Shown: positions 13,001 through 27,800 of the stretch, one piece after another
Layout of the letters: the number at the start of each line of letters is the position of its first letter
How positions within the stretch are numbered: the first letter of the stretch is position 1
Assembly: GCA_023053575.1 (NCBI GenBank)
Contig: JAKZAP010000021.1
Location: 8,618,212 to 8,682,211, forward strand
DNA length: 64,000 nt
Source of the DNA: Branchinecta lynchi
Lineage: Eukaryota; Arthropoda; Branchiopoda; Anostraca; Branchinectidae
Direction of reading: 5' to 3'
The notes under the pieces: model-generated
What the model was told of the DNA's origin: nothing
The model's database searches: none
Seen by the model: only the letters and a program-made list of their open reading frames with translations
Position numbers and translations under genes: made by a program

Positions 13001-15816
13001 GCGGACTCCGTGGACGAAAAACAACGAGAACACGAGGAATGACTCCGAAATAGATTTTGACTAATGAAACAAGACCAAAGGTTTCGATGGGGATCCCAAA
13101 GGTTCAAATTTGATCCAGACAATTGAGTCTTGTCTTTACCAGGTCCAGTCTTCGCCAGACTCCTTGAACAATTTTACTATTAAAATTTAGAAACAGATTA
13201 AGGCCAAATTGCTAATCGTATGAGAAAACCAAGTTCATATATGAATTTAACATGTGTGTTTACCCCTTTAAGTCATATCTATTTTGACGAAGCAGATCGA
13301 AACTTCCTGCCTTACTTCTGCCAATTTTTCGGTTTTCGGCGGAATTCCGGAACGAGGAATTTCCGGCGACAAAAGAAAGCTCAAAAATGAATTCATCATG
13401 TCGCCTTACCTCTACATCCAACCTATAATCAACTTCGGCAAGGGTGCCCTTTAAGCTTATTACTTTTCGAGCTATATTTTGACCCTCTCCTAAAATATCT
13501 AGAAAAGGAACTCAGAGGAATTAAAATGATAGACGAAACTTTGAAGGTCAAAGGTTTCGTTGATGACTTAAGCACTTTCACCGTTGACGATAGTGACCAT
13601 CAAAATGCAATTCTAGGCGCTGCGAAATACTGCGAAACCTTTAAGCTAAAACTGAACGGTGACAAATGTGAAGTTCTGCTTTTGACAGAGGAAGAACACA
13701 GCTTCAAAGCACCGAGCTTACACGGGCTACGAATATCACAAGAAATTAGGATACTTGGTGTCTGGTTTTCGAAAACATGGCAGAAGACGGAAGCGCAAAA
13801 CTGGCAGAAAGTTACGACCAATCTAATTGCTTCAGTACAGTATGGGCAAAACCGGAAACTGACGATTTTCCAAAAAGCTCAGTACATTAACCAATACTGT
13901 CTTCCGCTCGTATGGTATTTTTCCAATATATCCCAAATGACAAAAACAACAAGGAAGAAAATAGAAAAGATCTTATATGGTTTTCTATGGCAAGGTAAGT
14001 ACCCACCAAAACTTAAGATGAGCGACTCGTACCTATGCAAAGAAGAAGGCGGTTTGCAAGTCACCCACCTTCAATCCAAAGCTGAAGAGATGTTTGTAAG
14101 AGCGCTAGCCGAAGGAATCATGGGCAGAGAAAGGTCAGTGCTAATGTCATGGAAGCTGGATCCAAGAAAATGTCCTCAGCAACTCAAGAAAGGTTTTGCA
14201 AAGATAAAAGAAATTGAAGAAAAAGGCTTAATAAATTTCCAAACAAAAATAATAGCAAAGGAAGAACTGAAAATATATTATAAAGAAAGCATGGATGTAC
14301 CCCAGATAAAAATCGTGACTGATGGCCAAACAACAATAGAAGAGCTTGCGATAACAGCACGGCTACTACACTCGTCTATGTTAAAGCCAAGAGTGAAAGA
14401 GCACATGCTCTATCAAATCCATAATATTCTTCCCACTGAAGAAAGAAAACACAGAATCTCGCCTACATCAACACAAGGGAGGTGCACATTTTGCGGTGAA
14501 ATTGAAACAATAAGACATTTCGTGATAGAGTGCAAGGCGAGGGAGAGAACAGTGGGAGAATTAGAAACTCTTTTAAGAAAGATAAACAGATATAGCCAAG
14601 AATGGAAGATTGATAAACAGATTTTCTACAAGGATATTGTTAAAGGTAAGATAACACCTGAGAACAGGACGACAGCTTTTTTAATAGGAACATTTTGTTA
14701 TTACAGTTGGAAAGGAAGAGGTAAAGAGGATAGTCTAGAAAAAATTATGATGATGGTTAGGACAGAATGGGAGAGTTTAAAAAAATTAAGAGTGAGAAAA
14801 GAAGAGTAGAAACATATTTTTTAGTATAATGTAATATGGAAAAATGGAAATGAAAACGGAAATGTGATGGTAAGAGATGAAGTTTGAAATTATTTAGTTT
14901 CTTTTTTTGTTTTGTTTTGTATGGAAATATGTAAAGTTTAGAGACAAACGACGTAGATTGGTGGTAAAGAAGTAAGCAATTATTTGTGTGTTTGTAGTTT
15001 TGAGAGGAATTACTGGAAAGTTTTTGGTTTATAAAAAATCTAATTTTTACGAAATGCCCAACAACGCAAGGCCCAGTGATTGTGTTGAGTTGTTATGTTT
15101 TTGTTTTGATATATATATATATTGTGTGTACCCAATTATATGTAAATTACGTCATGAATTGTAAATTGTGTATTTAATGGTTGATTATTTTAAAGTGATA
15201 TTGTTATTTAGTTTTAAGGACGGGAAGAGCCCCTTGCAGTCGTGGGTATTTCGTGTTTTTTGTTTGTTTGTAATTTTCCAGTAAATTAGTTTTTATGTGT
15301 TTGAAAAATGAGTTTAAAAAAAGATTTATGAATAAATATGGTTGTGATAAAGTAAACTAGTCAAGTTTGTTTCCAAAAATACATTTTGCGTTTTATAGTA
15401 TAATTTAAATATTGTGTGGAGTTGGAAATGTTTTATAGTTGTTTATAGTTGGAAAGATATATTTGTCCCTTTATGTCGTTTTTTCCCCTTATATGTATGG
15501 TATTGTAAAATCTTTCTGGTTTTATTTTTTTTATTTTTCGTAATTTACAATAGTTTGGTTGGGAGTAAAATTTGAATTTATGGTTGAGGTTTGTAGGACA
15601 GACAAAAATAAAAATAAGATGTCTTAGGGGGGAAGAATAGTAAATACAATACGGGCTTATTTTCAAAAGTTAAGTGACGTAAATAGTTAAAAATGGGTAA
15701 AAAATAGACTAATTTAACGTCACTGAGGGAAGGAGGAGTAGCCACAAAAAGTACGAAAGAAGATTTTTTTCTTTTTGTTTATGTAATATAAAAATAAGTT
15801 AAATTATGGCTACGGG

Positions 15817-15871
<55 letters not shown>

Positions 15872-18800
15872 ATCAACTTCAGATTAAACTTTAAGTTTTA
15901 ACAAATTTTACGGTTTCAGACGGATTCCCAGTGATCTATACGTCCGGTGAGAAAATGACTGTCATATGCGAATTCAGCATGTCTGCCTACCCGCAAATCG
16001 ATCATCTTCTCAAATTTAAATAAAACTTTTACTTTAAACAAATTCACCGGTTTTGGCCGGATTCCGGCCGAACTAATTGTCCGGCGAGAAAAAATTTTCA
16101 CGTTCAAACTCAGCACGTTCCTTGCCCTTATATACCTCCAATCAACTTCATCTTAAATTTTTACTTTTCACATATTTTCCGGTTTTCGCCGGATTCTCGG
16201 TTAACTATTTGTCCGGTGAGAAAATAAATTTCATATTTGGATTCAGCATATCTCTTTACCGCTAACTCGACTATTTCATTAGCTTTTAAAAAATATTTTC
16301 TGTTCCCCTTAATTTCAAACCCCTCCCCCACCCTCAAATATAGAGCTACATAGCCCATCTTCGAACTTGACCTGTACTTTGACCTAAAGAGTGCTCATGC
16401 CAAGTTTGATCAAAATATCTCAAACCCTTCGAGAGTTATTTATTTATTTATTATCACCAAAAGTGGTAAGTCATAAAGACTTGTGCTAACAGACGGACGG
16501 ACAACTTTTGCGATGTCACAAGTATCCCTCCACCTACGTTTTGGGATCCCAAAAACTTCCATGCAACGGAATTAGTCTGGGTCCATCCTATTTTCATTTT
16601 CTTGATTCTGATTGTTTTAACTAAATGTTACATTGTTATTGTTTACAAAAAAAAAATCGCAATCGCAATTAAATAGATGCCTTTTTTTCAAAATCAGTTT
16701 TAAACCATCATTAAATTCAATAATGATCTCAGAAATTCTTATTTACCATCCCCAACATCTGTTTTTGAAAAAACAAAAACACCAGCAACTCCCAAAATCA
16801 ATTCCCCGTTGAATCTGAAAGAGAGTCCTTTTTTGATGATGGTGATAATAATCGGAACATTCCCCGTTCGTGCGGACTCGCGAGAATACGGCGAGTGTGT
16901 CCCTGGGGCGAACAAAAAACGCAGAGACTCCTCAAAAAGAGTCCTCGGTGAACGGCGAGAATACGCCTAAACCCTCAGAAATATGTCACACAGAAATCCG
17001 CGTAGAGTAGTATTAAACCGCGATATTCCTTTTTATTCCTTTTCTAGCTTTTAGCTATTCGGAGTAAACTTGACTGATCGAAAAAAAAAAAAAAAAAAAA
17101 AATATTAACCTTTTGTGGAGTCTACTTACCAAGAAATTCTGTAGCGTCGTACTCCAGCTTGCCAGCGAAATGCTGAATTGCGAACATCCGCGGTGAACTG
17201 GACTTCGAGCTCAGGAGTCGGTCATTGTTTTTGTGTTGAATTTTGACTTTTTGAATATAAGACTCGGGAGTTCCGTTGTTCTGGCAAGCTATATCGAGCA
17301 TACTCAGGAGACCCGTCCTCTGAAAAGAAAGTTCTATATTAAGTTCGGAAGCGTTTATTCAGTAGAAAAAGATGAGATCATGTTATTTTAAATATGCAAA
17401 GCACCTGCTCCACTTGTCGAAATTATGTCATAACCATACAGGGGTGGCCCGAAGGGGGGGTGAGGGGGGGGGGGGGTCGACTCTCCCCCCCCCCCTGTTT
17501 TCTGTCAAGTCGTATCAGTCGTTTATTTTGGCCTTTTGCTAAGTCGTATCAGTCGTTTATTTTGGCCTCGCCGAGGTCCCGGGCATTCATTTTAATAAAA
17601 AATTAGTCGTTTACATTTTTTGTTAAATTTTGTCTCTGCACAGCTTCAGTCGTAAGCCAGTCCCCGAAGAAGTCGTTTAAACCAGGTTTTGTAACCCTGA
17701 TAGGTCGGAGACATGATTCATGGGGGCAGCAATGCGGCTACCTGTTCTACTCCCATGGTATTTGGATCTGCCTAGCTTCGGTCTTTCAGATTTTAGCCCG
17801 TCAAAATTACAATAGGTTAGTTGTTAAAGTGAAGTCTGACCGGTAACATTGATATACCTTATAAGTTATAGACCAAAAGCGAGAGACAAGGTAAGTGCAT
17901 TGATTTTTGGTCATCTTTGGCTATAAGTGAAAAAAGAAGGAATAGAACTTTTTAACATAATGGAAAGCCATCAGAAATCAAATGACAGGAGGTACGAAGA
18001 ATGTTGAGCCATAAATTCTATCAGCAATAGAAAATGTAGCTTCGACATATTCAACTCCTTATAAGAAAGTAAAATAAAGTCCTAATTGCACATCCCTGCA
18101 GGTTGGAGTATAGTGTTTATGTTTCATGTGTTTTTCCTTTATTTTGTTTCCCGGGTCATTCGTACTGCATTAAAATCTATCTGTCTATCTACCTATCTAT
18201 TCAAATTCAGTCTGGATCTGGAAGGATAATGGTTCTTATTATTTATTATATTAATCTGGTGTGTTATTATATTAGCTGTACTAAGCATGAGCAATGCTAC
18301 AGGACGGAACATCCTTCAATTGCCCCAAGCTGCAATTTAAGGTATTTTTTAAAGTTTAACCGAAAAGGGCTGGGATAGGACAATCTAGTTACCCATCACT
18401 TATTCACTTATATTGGCTTGAAGACCCGCTGAAAATGGGTTACTTCGTCGCTCCACAATTCACAAATAATTGATTTTAAAATAGTGGAATTTCCGTGTGA
18501 TTTGTGGTACCTCTATGAGCTTGTGTTTTTGATGTATGCCTTACGAGAAAGATTTATGATTTTTTATTGTTCAGGCACTAAGCAAACTTCAGCAATTTCA
18601 CCACTGCCCACTGGAAAGCCGTGTTTGGGTTGAGATTAAGATTTCCCGCGTCATAGTAGAATCGTTGTGGGGACGGTCGCAAATATTCTGAACATCATAA
18701 CTAGAGCAGATAATGGAAAATAAAAAAAATCCCTTTGCAGAATCGAAATAATTCAATGTATTCAAGAAAATGACACACGAATAAGTTGGCTTTTCAGTTA

Positions 18801-21800
18801 AACTTTAAGGTATATTGAAATGTCTGCCGTTTACTATCATCTCGAGCCCTATCTCTGCCAAAACAGAACTTGAACTTGAACAAGCTGACGGTCTACAAAC
18901 TCTAGATATCTAAGGCTGTTCAAGTTCAGAAAATGACTTTTTTGGTAACCATGCTCAAATATTGGTCATGCTGTCCGTGGCGTGAATGGTTCTGATATAT
19001 GTGTACCCCTTACTCCCCAGAGGGGTACCAGTATAACACTATGTTAATTAGACAAATTAGTATTTTATAGTATTTATAGTGTTTATGTGTCCTGTGTTCG
19101 TGTTAGTGCATTAAAATCTATAGGCCTATTCTCGTCGTTCCCGGAGGACTCCTCGGGGAATCGAAGGGAACGGCGAGAATAGAGGAGTCACTCCCTTGGA
19201 CTCTATCTAGGAAAACAACGAGAACACGGGGAATGCTTCTAAAATGGATTTTGTTTTGAAAAGAAATATGCAGTTAACGAAATTAGTCTGAATCCACTTT
19301 GTTCTGATTCTTTTTAATTAATTTAACATTTCGCCAACACCAGCAAAAATTGATTCCCCTCCGAATCTGAAAGGGAGTCCTTTTTGATGATGGTGATCCT
19401 GTAAACGGAGCATTCCCCGTCCGTGGGGACTCGCGAGAATACGTGGAGCGAATCCCCGGGACAAAAAAAAAGAGGCGGGGACTCCTTAAGTGGAGTCCTC
19501 GGGGAACGGCGAGAATACGCCTTATCTATCTACCTATCTATTCAAATTCAGTTTGGCTGTTTGGATCTGGAAAGATAATGGTTATTATTATCTCTTATAT
19601 TAATCTGGTGTGTTGTTACAGGCGTGTTATACTATTATGTTTGTATAGTATTTTATTTTGACTCAGGTGTCGAGAACTTCGAAGAAGTTTCCGTGAACTT
19701 GCAGCAGTGTGAACCAGGTTAATATGAAGATGTTAGGTAGAAAACTACCTGAGAGACGATGTCAAATGTCCTAGAGCTGCAAGAGGTTAAGGGCATAGAG
19801 GAAACCTACCAGGGACGAAACGAGGTCAATGCAGGGCACGTTGTCAACGTATCCTATTTCAGCTTCGTACGTTATCCCTTCCTCCCTGCAGGATTCCAGA
19901 CTTGATTTGAAGATATGAGTATTGTAAAAGTGCTGCATCGTTTCTGCGCATAGGTTGAGGCAAAGATGCTCCAGTTGTGAGGGCTAGAAAAAGAAGGAAT
20001 ACATTTAAAGTAGAAATGAAGACCTACACCAGTGATGGGCCGGCTCAGCCATGGTTTTATGAATTGCCTGCGCTCTTGTTTCTGACTCTTATTAATCAAT
20101 CAATTTATTGAACCAAATGGCTTGCAAATAGAAAATAAGATCACAGTCGTAAATTTTTGTTTACAATTGAAACTGATAATAATAACAATGCAGACGACAA
20201 AACAGGCCATTGGCTTCAAGAATTCTCGTCTAAAACGATGTTCGTTATTGATTCTTCTGGCGTATGGCACAATGAAAAAACACAAAATTTGTGCCATATT
20301 TTACTAAGTTTTATAACGATAAGTTCTGTGTGTGACGTGCCATTGTGTCGACGTGCAACATTATAACTTCTTTGCATTTATTTTATGGTTGATAAATCTG
20401 AATTGAATTGAAAACTAATTACATAATTCACGAAACAAATCTGGAAATAAAAGCGGTAAACGACAAGCTTTTAGCTTATCGTTCGCAGAAATAATAAATA
20501 AATAAATTAACTATCTTAAACTGCATAGATGAATGTGCAGAAGGCAAAACTGACTAATAGTCGAGTTTTTTTTGCCGAAAGCGATCATAGGTCTCTCTCC
20601 CAACGCCTCAGTCCTTTCTGCTAATTTGACCGTTTTTGACAGTCGCCGTACTCCTGAGCAGATTGGTCAACTCATCTCGGAGTTGACCAATCTCCTTTCT
20701 CCGCAGGCCTGCGGAAGAAAGGACAAAGGACTTGGTAAAACCGGTCAAAAGAACAGTGAGAAGTAAGCGCTTGGTGCAAAAAACGGAAAATAAACCAATG
20801 CCTTGTAAATAGGTGACGAAAGAACGCGACTACCCGACGAAAAATTTGTAGCCTGCGTAGTAGTATGGTAGTCGTACGAAAACGTTGCACGTAATACTAT
20901 ATAATAGCAAAGAATACTATCATTTAATGTGCCTCAGGCTGGTCCAATCTTATGTAAGTAGTATCCAGTAGCATCCTGTCTTGCTATAGTAGCATCCAGC
21001 CTTGCTAATTGTAGCACATAGTAGTATGCAGTAACACGGTAGGCTTGAAGTAGAAGCATGTAGTAGCATCGTTAGTACTGCATGCTACTTTTTCGTACTA
21101 TTTCATAGTACTATTTTGAGATAGATTTTTCATCGGGTATTGCCACACTGAGAATCCCATTGGGCCAGGTCCAGGTCTAGTTCGGTGACTGATGAGGAGA
21201 AAGGTGTTTGAACAAAGAGAAGACTCGGTAATTTCAAATTTCCCGGGGAAATGGAACCACCCCTGGCTTAAACACTATTATAGTTCGTGATTGCGTAATT
21301 GTTATGTAAAACGTCATGTGCCTTAATTTCAATTCCTTTTCTTTTTCTTATCTTCTTCTTTACTCCGTTTTGTTCTTAAGTGAAAAATACGGGTAATAAA
21401 TACTTTACTTACTTACTTACTTACATGGTTCCGACGAAAGTTTAACAAAACATCGAACTAACCTTTGGATCTTCAAATCCAAACATATCCAAAATTCCAA
21501 TAAATCCATCCGTCGCGTGCCGGACCGCATGATTGAGAACCGCCATGGACCGGCTTGACTTCGAACCCGCGGTTCCAACAGTAGATGCGTGTTGACTAGC
21601 GATTTCCATTTGATTATGAACAGAGTCGTTCGAGTCCGAACTTAGCGTTCCGGACATGGGAACACGTTTCAGGGAGTTGGCTCGTCGAACGATCGTTGCC
21701 ACGGTTCGACAGTAGAGGGCCTTCGCCAGAGCGTCACGAATCGAGCGGGACTGGAAAAACGGAGTCAACGTTAAAGAGCATGATTTTGTTGCGGCGATGC

Positions 21801-24800
21801 AGATGACATCTAGCGGAAGGCGAATTTTTGTTGGCGATCAGAATCCCGATGAAAAATTGTTGAAAAGTATTTGTATGAAGTTGTATAGTAAGGTCGAATC
21901 ACATTCAGAAGTAACTGCAGTCTCAGAAGTTTGATAACAGATATCATGTTTTGTTAAACGTCAATAGAATGTATCTGTTATCAGCCTTTTCAGTTTTATG
22001 TTTTGAGACAACATTTTCTTACAGTGCTAAACGGATACGTCAGCTGAATTTTAATAAGCTACATTTTGACCCTTCTTTTCCTACATTTTTTTCCAACTTG
22101 AGCGGCTTCGAGCCAGAAGAGGACCCTTGCCAAAAAGGCCCGAAATATAGCTCTAATATAATTCTGCTGAAGTATCCGTTTTGCACTGTCAAATATCGCT
22201 GTAAAAGTTGATGTAGCTGACGCTTCCATTTTTATCCATTGTATGAATATATAATCTCCATTGCAGAGCAAACTAAACCTATAGAGTAATGTCAAAACCT
22301 ATCCTTCCCATGTATCCAAAATGGGCCTCCGTCGAAGCGCCGCGGAGCACGCTTGGCGAGAGAAGCTTCAGCGAGCCATTCAGACCTGCAGTGGCGGATG
22401 CAGAAAATTCTGATCTTGCGCACGTTAACGACTGATCGAGTTTCAGTAGGGACATTGAGGGCCTGCCAGCGGCACTAGTGTCGCTAGGATTGACTCTATG
22501 TCACTTTTTCAAAGTTCGCGTGGTACTCTCTAGAGTTAGTTTGCTCTGCTCGACAGTCTTCTTAGACTGGCTAACGACAGACAGTTGTAGCTAAAAGCAG
22601 CACATCCAAGCGTTGATGAGGAGAGACGCCCCCGACGACCACCGACGCCATATGTGACGAATAGTATATTAGAAAATTAAGTATCAAAATTAGCTTTCTT
22701 AATAGTTGGAATAATTCGAGGCTTTTGGGATCAGTATTAGTAAGGATAACCTTTCGTGGTTTACCAACATTCTTCTGTCGCTTTGGAGACTCATGTTATC
22801 TAGACTTTAGTTTAACCTTACTAGAGCTCGCGGATGTTAGTGAGTGTGGTTAGGTGAACTTTAAAGGTTAGCTACTACGCAGTAAGCAAAATAGGAATTT
22901 GATGTGAAGCCCCAAGCGGGCAGATGATTCTGAGAGTTTATTGTAGCGAGACAATGGTCTGTATGCAGATGATTTTGTACATGAAGATTGTCTGCATGCA
23001 GATGATTCTGTGCTGACTGTTGCGATACCTTATTTGGAACAAGTTGTACTCTAAGGAATTAATAAAGTAAGTATCAAAGAAAAGGAACAGACCTCCCTAA
23101 ACGAAAGACTACGATCCCGCATACGCCTTCGAAGGTTGAATATTCCCTAACGCTCGACGATACCAAGATTTAGTCAGTCTAAGGGAGAGCAGAGCACCCC
23201 AAGTATGGGCAAATACCTCATCGGTTCAAATATAGGATTTAAGTCAAATAAGATACGACAGACTGCGAGCTCGGCACTTTCACTTTGCAGACGTATCGTT
23301 GGTGTATCGTTGGCTCGTTAAAGGTCAGCAGCATCCAAACTTATTCGAGCTGTTGGCGAGAGAAAATGGAATTCTCTCTTTTTGTCGTGACGTTACGAAT
23401 TCTCACATCCGAGTCATGACAGATTCCACAACATAGGAGGAACTTATTCTAGTTCTTCGTGTAACCTACCCGAAGATATACAAATCTCCTGGACCCAAAC
23501 AAAAAAGGAGATAAGATAAGAAAAAAAAACTCACCATATTCACATCACAGTTCGACTTAATCAACTCCCCCCTTGTACTATGCGTCCGAACGGTTAACCC
23601 TCTAAATAGGGATTCTGACGTCACGCCGAGGAGTGACGCAACGGCTTGGATTTCTGAATCGCTCTTTGAGCACGTCGACTGCGCACTGGCGGAGAATCGA
23701 ATATTTCCAAGAAGCAGAACGGCCGCTAAAACTCGTAAGACATCTTGCGACGGAATGCCGAGGACACCTGAAACGCAAGAGCACATTTTACAAGGGAGAT
23801 TGTGAGCAAGAGATTATGGAAGTGGAGAATTTAGAGCGTGTTCCACCCTCCTACAAATAGTAACTGTTAGTTACTATTTCCAGTCCAACCTCACCAAAAA
23901 TAACTACGCTGACCGTTCCAACCTTCTCGAAATAGTAACTATTTGCTTACCACGCTCGGGAGCGTAGTAAGCGTGGTAACTACGGATCTCTGTAACGTGA
24001 TTGGTCGGATTCGCACATGGCATGATATTCTGCTGGAAAATAGAAAAGTCGTTCAAGCTTGACGGCAAAAAGCCAGAATTCGTGACGTCATGCGTAGTAT
24101 CTACGGTAAGTAGGATGGAACACGCTCTTAGTTGACGCGTGGGTGAACTGACGTGTGAAAACTGACATGTAGCCGAACCTACGTGTGGCAGAACCGACAT
24201 GTGGGCGAACTGATGTTTCGACGAACTGTGAATGATTGAATGAAGGAATTTATTACATGCAGCCTAGTAATAAGGTATGTGCAAAGTACATACAGAAAAA
24301 AAGATAAATGAACGCTCAGCAAGTAAAACAGAGGGTGCACAAAACCTACAACGACAGAAAAAGATAAATAAACGCAAAAAGAAATACACAACGAAACACG
24401 AAAGAACAATAAATTTACTGCATTAGCTGGCGCATTGGGTAATAGACAGGAAGGCGGTTAAATGTTCGCAGAAGATGTTAACTTATTTCTTTTAGCTTGA
24501 CAGTTGGGTCCAAGACAAAAAACTTCTCCATGATTCGGTGAGTGCGCATGCGACGAGGAAGGTACAGAAGAAAACCAAGATATTTGAAAAAAGATGAACT
24601 CGTCGAATTACGGGAATGGGCGAACTGACGTTTCGACGAACTGGCGAGTGGGGGTAGTTAAAGCAACCCAGTGTGCTCCTTAAGCAAGCTACTGAGCATT
24701 GGAAGCGTTTCTGGGGGTTATGGTGTTCGTTGTTTGGTTGTTATATTGAATTTGCGAATGTTTTTTATTCGCCATGGCCCCATGATTTTTTGGGGATCAA

Positions 24801-27800
24801 ATTCATTCCTTTATTCATGTCGAAATCGGGGTGTCCGGTCAATTCGTCATAGGACAATTCGTCACAGGACAATTTGTCACAAGGACACTTCGTCACAAGG
24901 ACAATTCGTCATACGGATAGTTCGTCATTAGGACAATTCGTCAGACGGACATTTCGTCACAGAGAGCCTGATTTCAAGTTTAGATCTCGGTTTTAAGCTA
25001 TATTTTATTAAAAATACTCATTACATTAAAATAGTACGGCTATATAGTACATTAAAACATGTTTTCATGAGCAATTTCCCGCATCTATTCGAGTATGTCA
25101 ATTTGACTAGACAAATATCTCCCTACTATGGTTTTCAGTCTCAGGTTAGTCTTTGTACTTCCACTTCTTGGGTGGATTCGGGCACCCAGCAATTCAAATC
25201 CCTCAATACTCATTTTTATTTTGACCTGCTCCGGGTCATGTGTCATCGTCCTAGGTCATGTGGAAGTGCCCAAACTAGCAAAATGCGGACAGACAGACAG
25301 ACATTACGATCGCTATATGGCACTTGTGTAAGCCCAAGTACCATAACAAAAAACTTCTCCGCATTCAGATAACATAATCTGCAGTATGTTGCATTCTAGC
25401 GTTTTAATGCTCCACCGGATTTTAACACTTATTCGGAAAAAAAACTCCCCGATGCACAATTACCAAAGTTTGATGTACAAGAGACTTTTTACAGTGTGTG
25501 TTTTTGGGATCCCAAAACATAAGTTGAAAAAACATAAGCCTACCTATGACATAGCAAAAGTTGTCCGTTTGTCCGTCCGTCCGTCTGTGAGTAATAACTC
25601 TCGAAAGGAATGACATATTTTGACGAAACCTGGTGCGAGGGTTCTTTGACAAGAGCAAGGTCGAGTTCGTGGATAGGCTCTGTAGCACTACTTTTAGGGG
25701 TGGAGGAGGGGGTTCGAATTAAGGGGCAAATAAAATATTTGTAAACAGCTAATGTGTTAGTCGATTATGGAGTAAGAAGAAATGATAAACAAGATGGTCA
25801 AAACCATTTTCTACCCGGACAACTAGTTCTCCCGGAATCCGGCCCAAACCGAAAAATTTGTTAAAAGCAAAACGTTTATTTGAAGTTGATTAGATGACAG
25901 ATTTAGGGGTAAGAAGAGACTCCGAGCCTGTATATGACAATCACTTTTACCCGGACATATAATTCTTCCGGAATCCGGTTGTAACCGGAACTTTTTTTGT
26001 ATAAGTTTGTTTTATTCGAAGTTGATTAGATGCTCTTTATAGGGATAAGGAAGATCTTCAAAACAGATATGGCTTATATAGGTAGGCCTATATCTGAACT
26101 TGGTTTTCTCTGATGATCAGCCTGGAGAAGACAAGACCCAATTGTCTGTAAAAGAATGTTGCCATGTTTATTTACATTGTTTTGTTTAAGTTATTTAATA
26201 TGTGTATTTTACTTTGTTTATTTTAGTCATACTTTGGTGTCCCCCCCCCCCCCGTCCTCACGACTTCCCCCCCCCCACCATGTTGCAATGTAAAACAGTT
26301 CATTTTTTTCATGAAAACAGTCGTTTTTTCTGAAAATCAGTCGATGTTTTGTCAAAACAATCGGTTTTTCTGAAAATCAGTCGACTTTTTTTCAAAACTG
26401 TCGTTTTTTCTTGAAAGCATTAGTTTTTCGTCAAAACAGTCGATAAATACCTTGCCCCCCTCAAAAAAAAAAATTTGGCTAGTAACGCCTCTGATCACAT
26501 GGAGATACACTGTAAAAAGTTTCTCTGAGTAAGGATTAAAGTTCACTGCAGTACTTGCTACTCGAAATAATCTTATCTCTACTGAGATAAGATTAATCCG
26601 AATTGGAGATAAGATTATCTGTTTAGAGACAAGATTAATCCCAGAAGCAAATATTGCAAGATTTTTTTTTACAGTGTAGATCAATAAGCTACACAAAACT
26701 TAGGCACGACCGTTACAATAACAGTTCCATTTAAATTTAATTAATTTTTTCCTTCAAAAAATTGTTCTATACTAGAAATAGCATAGAAATTGCCAGTAAA
26801 ATACACAGACATGCAAATACATCTTTCTATGACCATTCTATTCTTTTTCTATCTGGTGTCTATCCTGTTTTAAAGAAACAGGATATTAAAGCTATGCGAT
26901 CCTTTTACTTTCGTTTTTGTAAATTTCTTCTTTTTCTCCCTCCTTGGCATCTTTCTAAAATTTATTCAGACAATGTTTACAACGTATACGTCAGCTATGA
27001 TTCTTCATCAGTGATATTTTGAAAAAGCTCAAATTCTTGCAACGTGCACCGGACTCCATCAAACCATTCGAGAAGCAGTTGAGATAAAGAAAAACCGAGG
27101 AGGCATTAACTGAGATACAGGCGAGTACTCCCTAACGGAAACGTGGAACGGGGTTATTACGGGAAGAAAATTTAAGCTTCAGTCCCTTATTAACAACAAA
27201 ACCGAAGTCGATCAAAATGCAGAAAAATGTTTCCTGCCGTCGCCCCAATCGTGCAGCAAAAACAGCAGCCGTGTCAAAAATTAAATCTCAGCACTAGTTT
27301 TTCCTTGCAGTAATTATTTAAAGTAATAGATACAGGCGAATACTCCATAATAGAAACGTAGAACGAGGTTATTAATAAAATAATATTTAAGTTTTCAGCC
27401 CCTCATTAATACAAAAACTGAAGTTGACCAAAATGCAGAAAAAAACCTTTCCTGTCATCAACCCAATCGTGCAGCAAAACAGCGTCCGTGTCAAAAATTA
27501 AATCTCAGGTCTAGTTTTTTCATTATAGTGGTAGTTGAAGATAATTTACTTTAATAAGATATTTATAGTCGGTAGAAGCTTCAGTTATTTATTACAGGTT
27601 TGTTTCCTTCTCCGACATTGAACCAGAGGATTGACAGCCTGACGAGCACCCTTGCCAAGAAGGGCCGAAATATCTCTGATGAAGAATCATAGCTGACGTA
27701 TCCGTTGTAAACATTGTTTGAATAAATGTTTCAAAGTCAGCTTGGGCTCAAACAAAACAATATCTTTCTAAAATTATTAGTAAGTACTCTCTACCGGCTA

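Larger units (their letters stand above)
13068..16555 (+). mobile_element. A-family element, copy 2, split by a LINE
   Basis: It begins AACAAGACCAAAGGTTTCG and ends TTTTGGGATCCCAAAAA. Roughly 115-bp core units are visible on both sides of the LINE at 13437-15869. An extra TTATTTATTTATTA insertion sits in the 3' module near 16440. No TSD is evident around the A element. Confidence 0.85.
12949..16968. mobile_element. MITE-1 copy split by an A element (outermost of a triple nest)
   Basis: The left part (12949-13067) starts AGGCGTATTCTCCCC; the right part (16556-16968) ends GGCGAGAATACGCCT. AAA flanks both ends. The two parts join at the family's central AAATATGCAGTTAACGAAATTAG region once the A element is removed. 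Confidence 0.8.

Noticed and set aside
13879..14064. Reverse-strand open frame
   Set aside because: Shadow of the L1/Tx1-like ORF2.
24835..24962. CRISPR-like array
   Set aside because: The roughly 16-bp units are contiguous with no unique spacers: a minisatellite in an animal intron.
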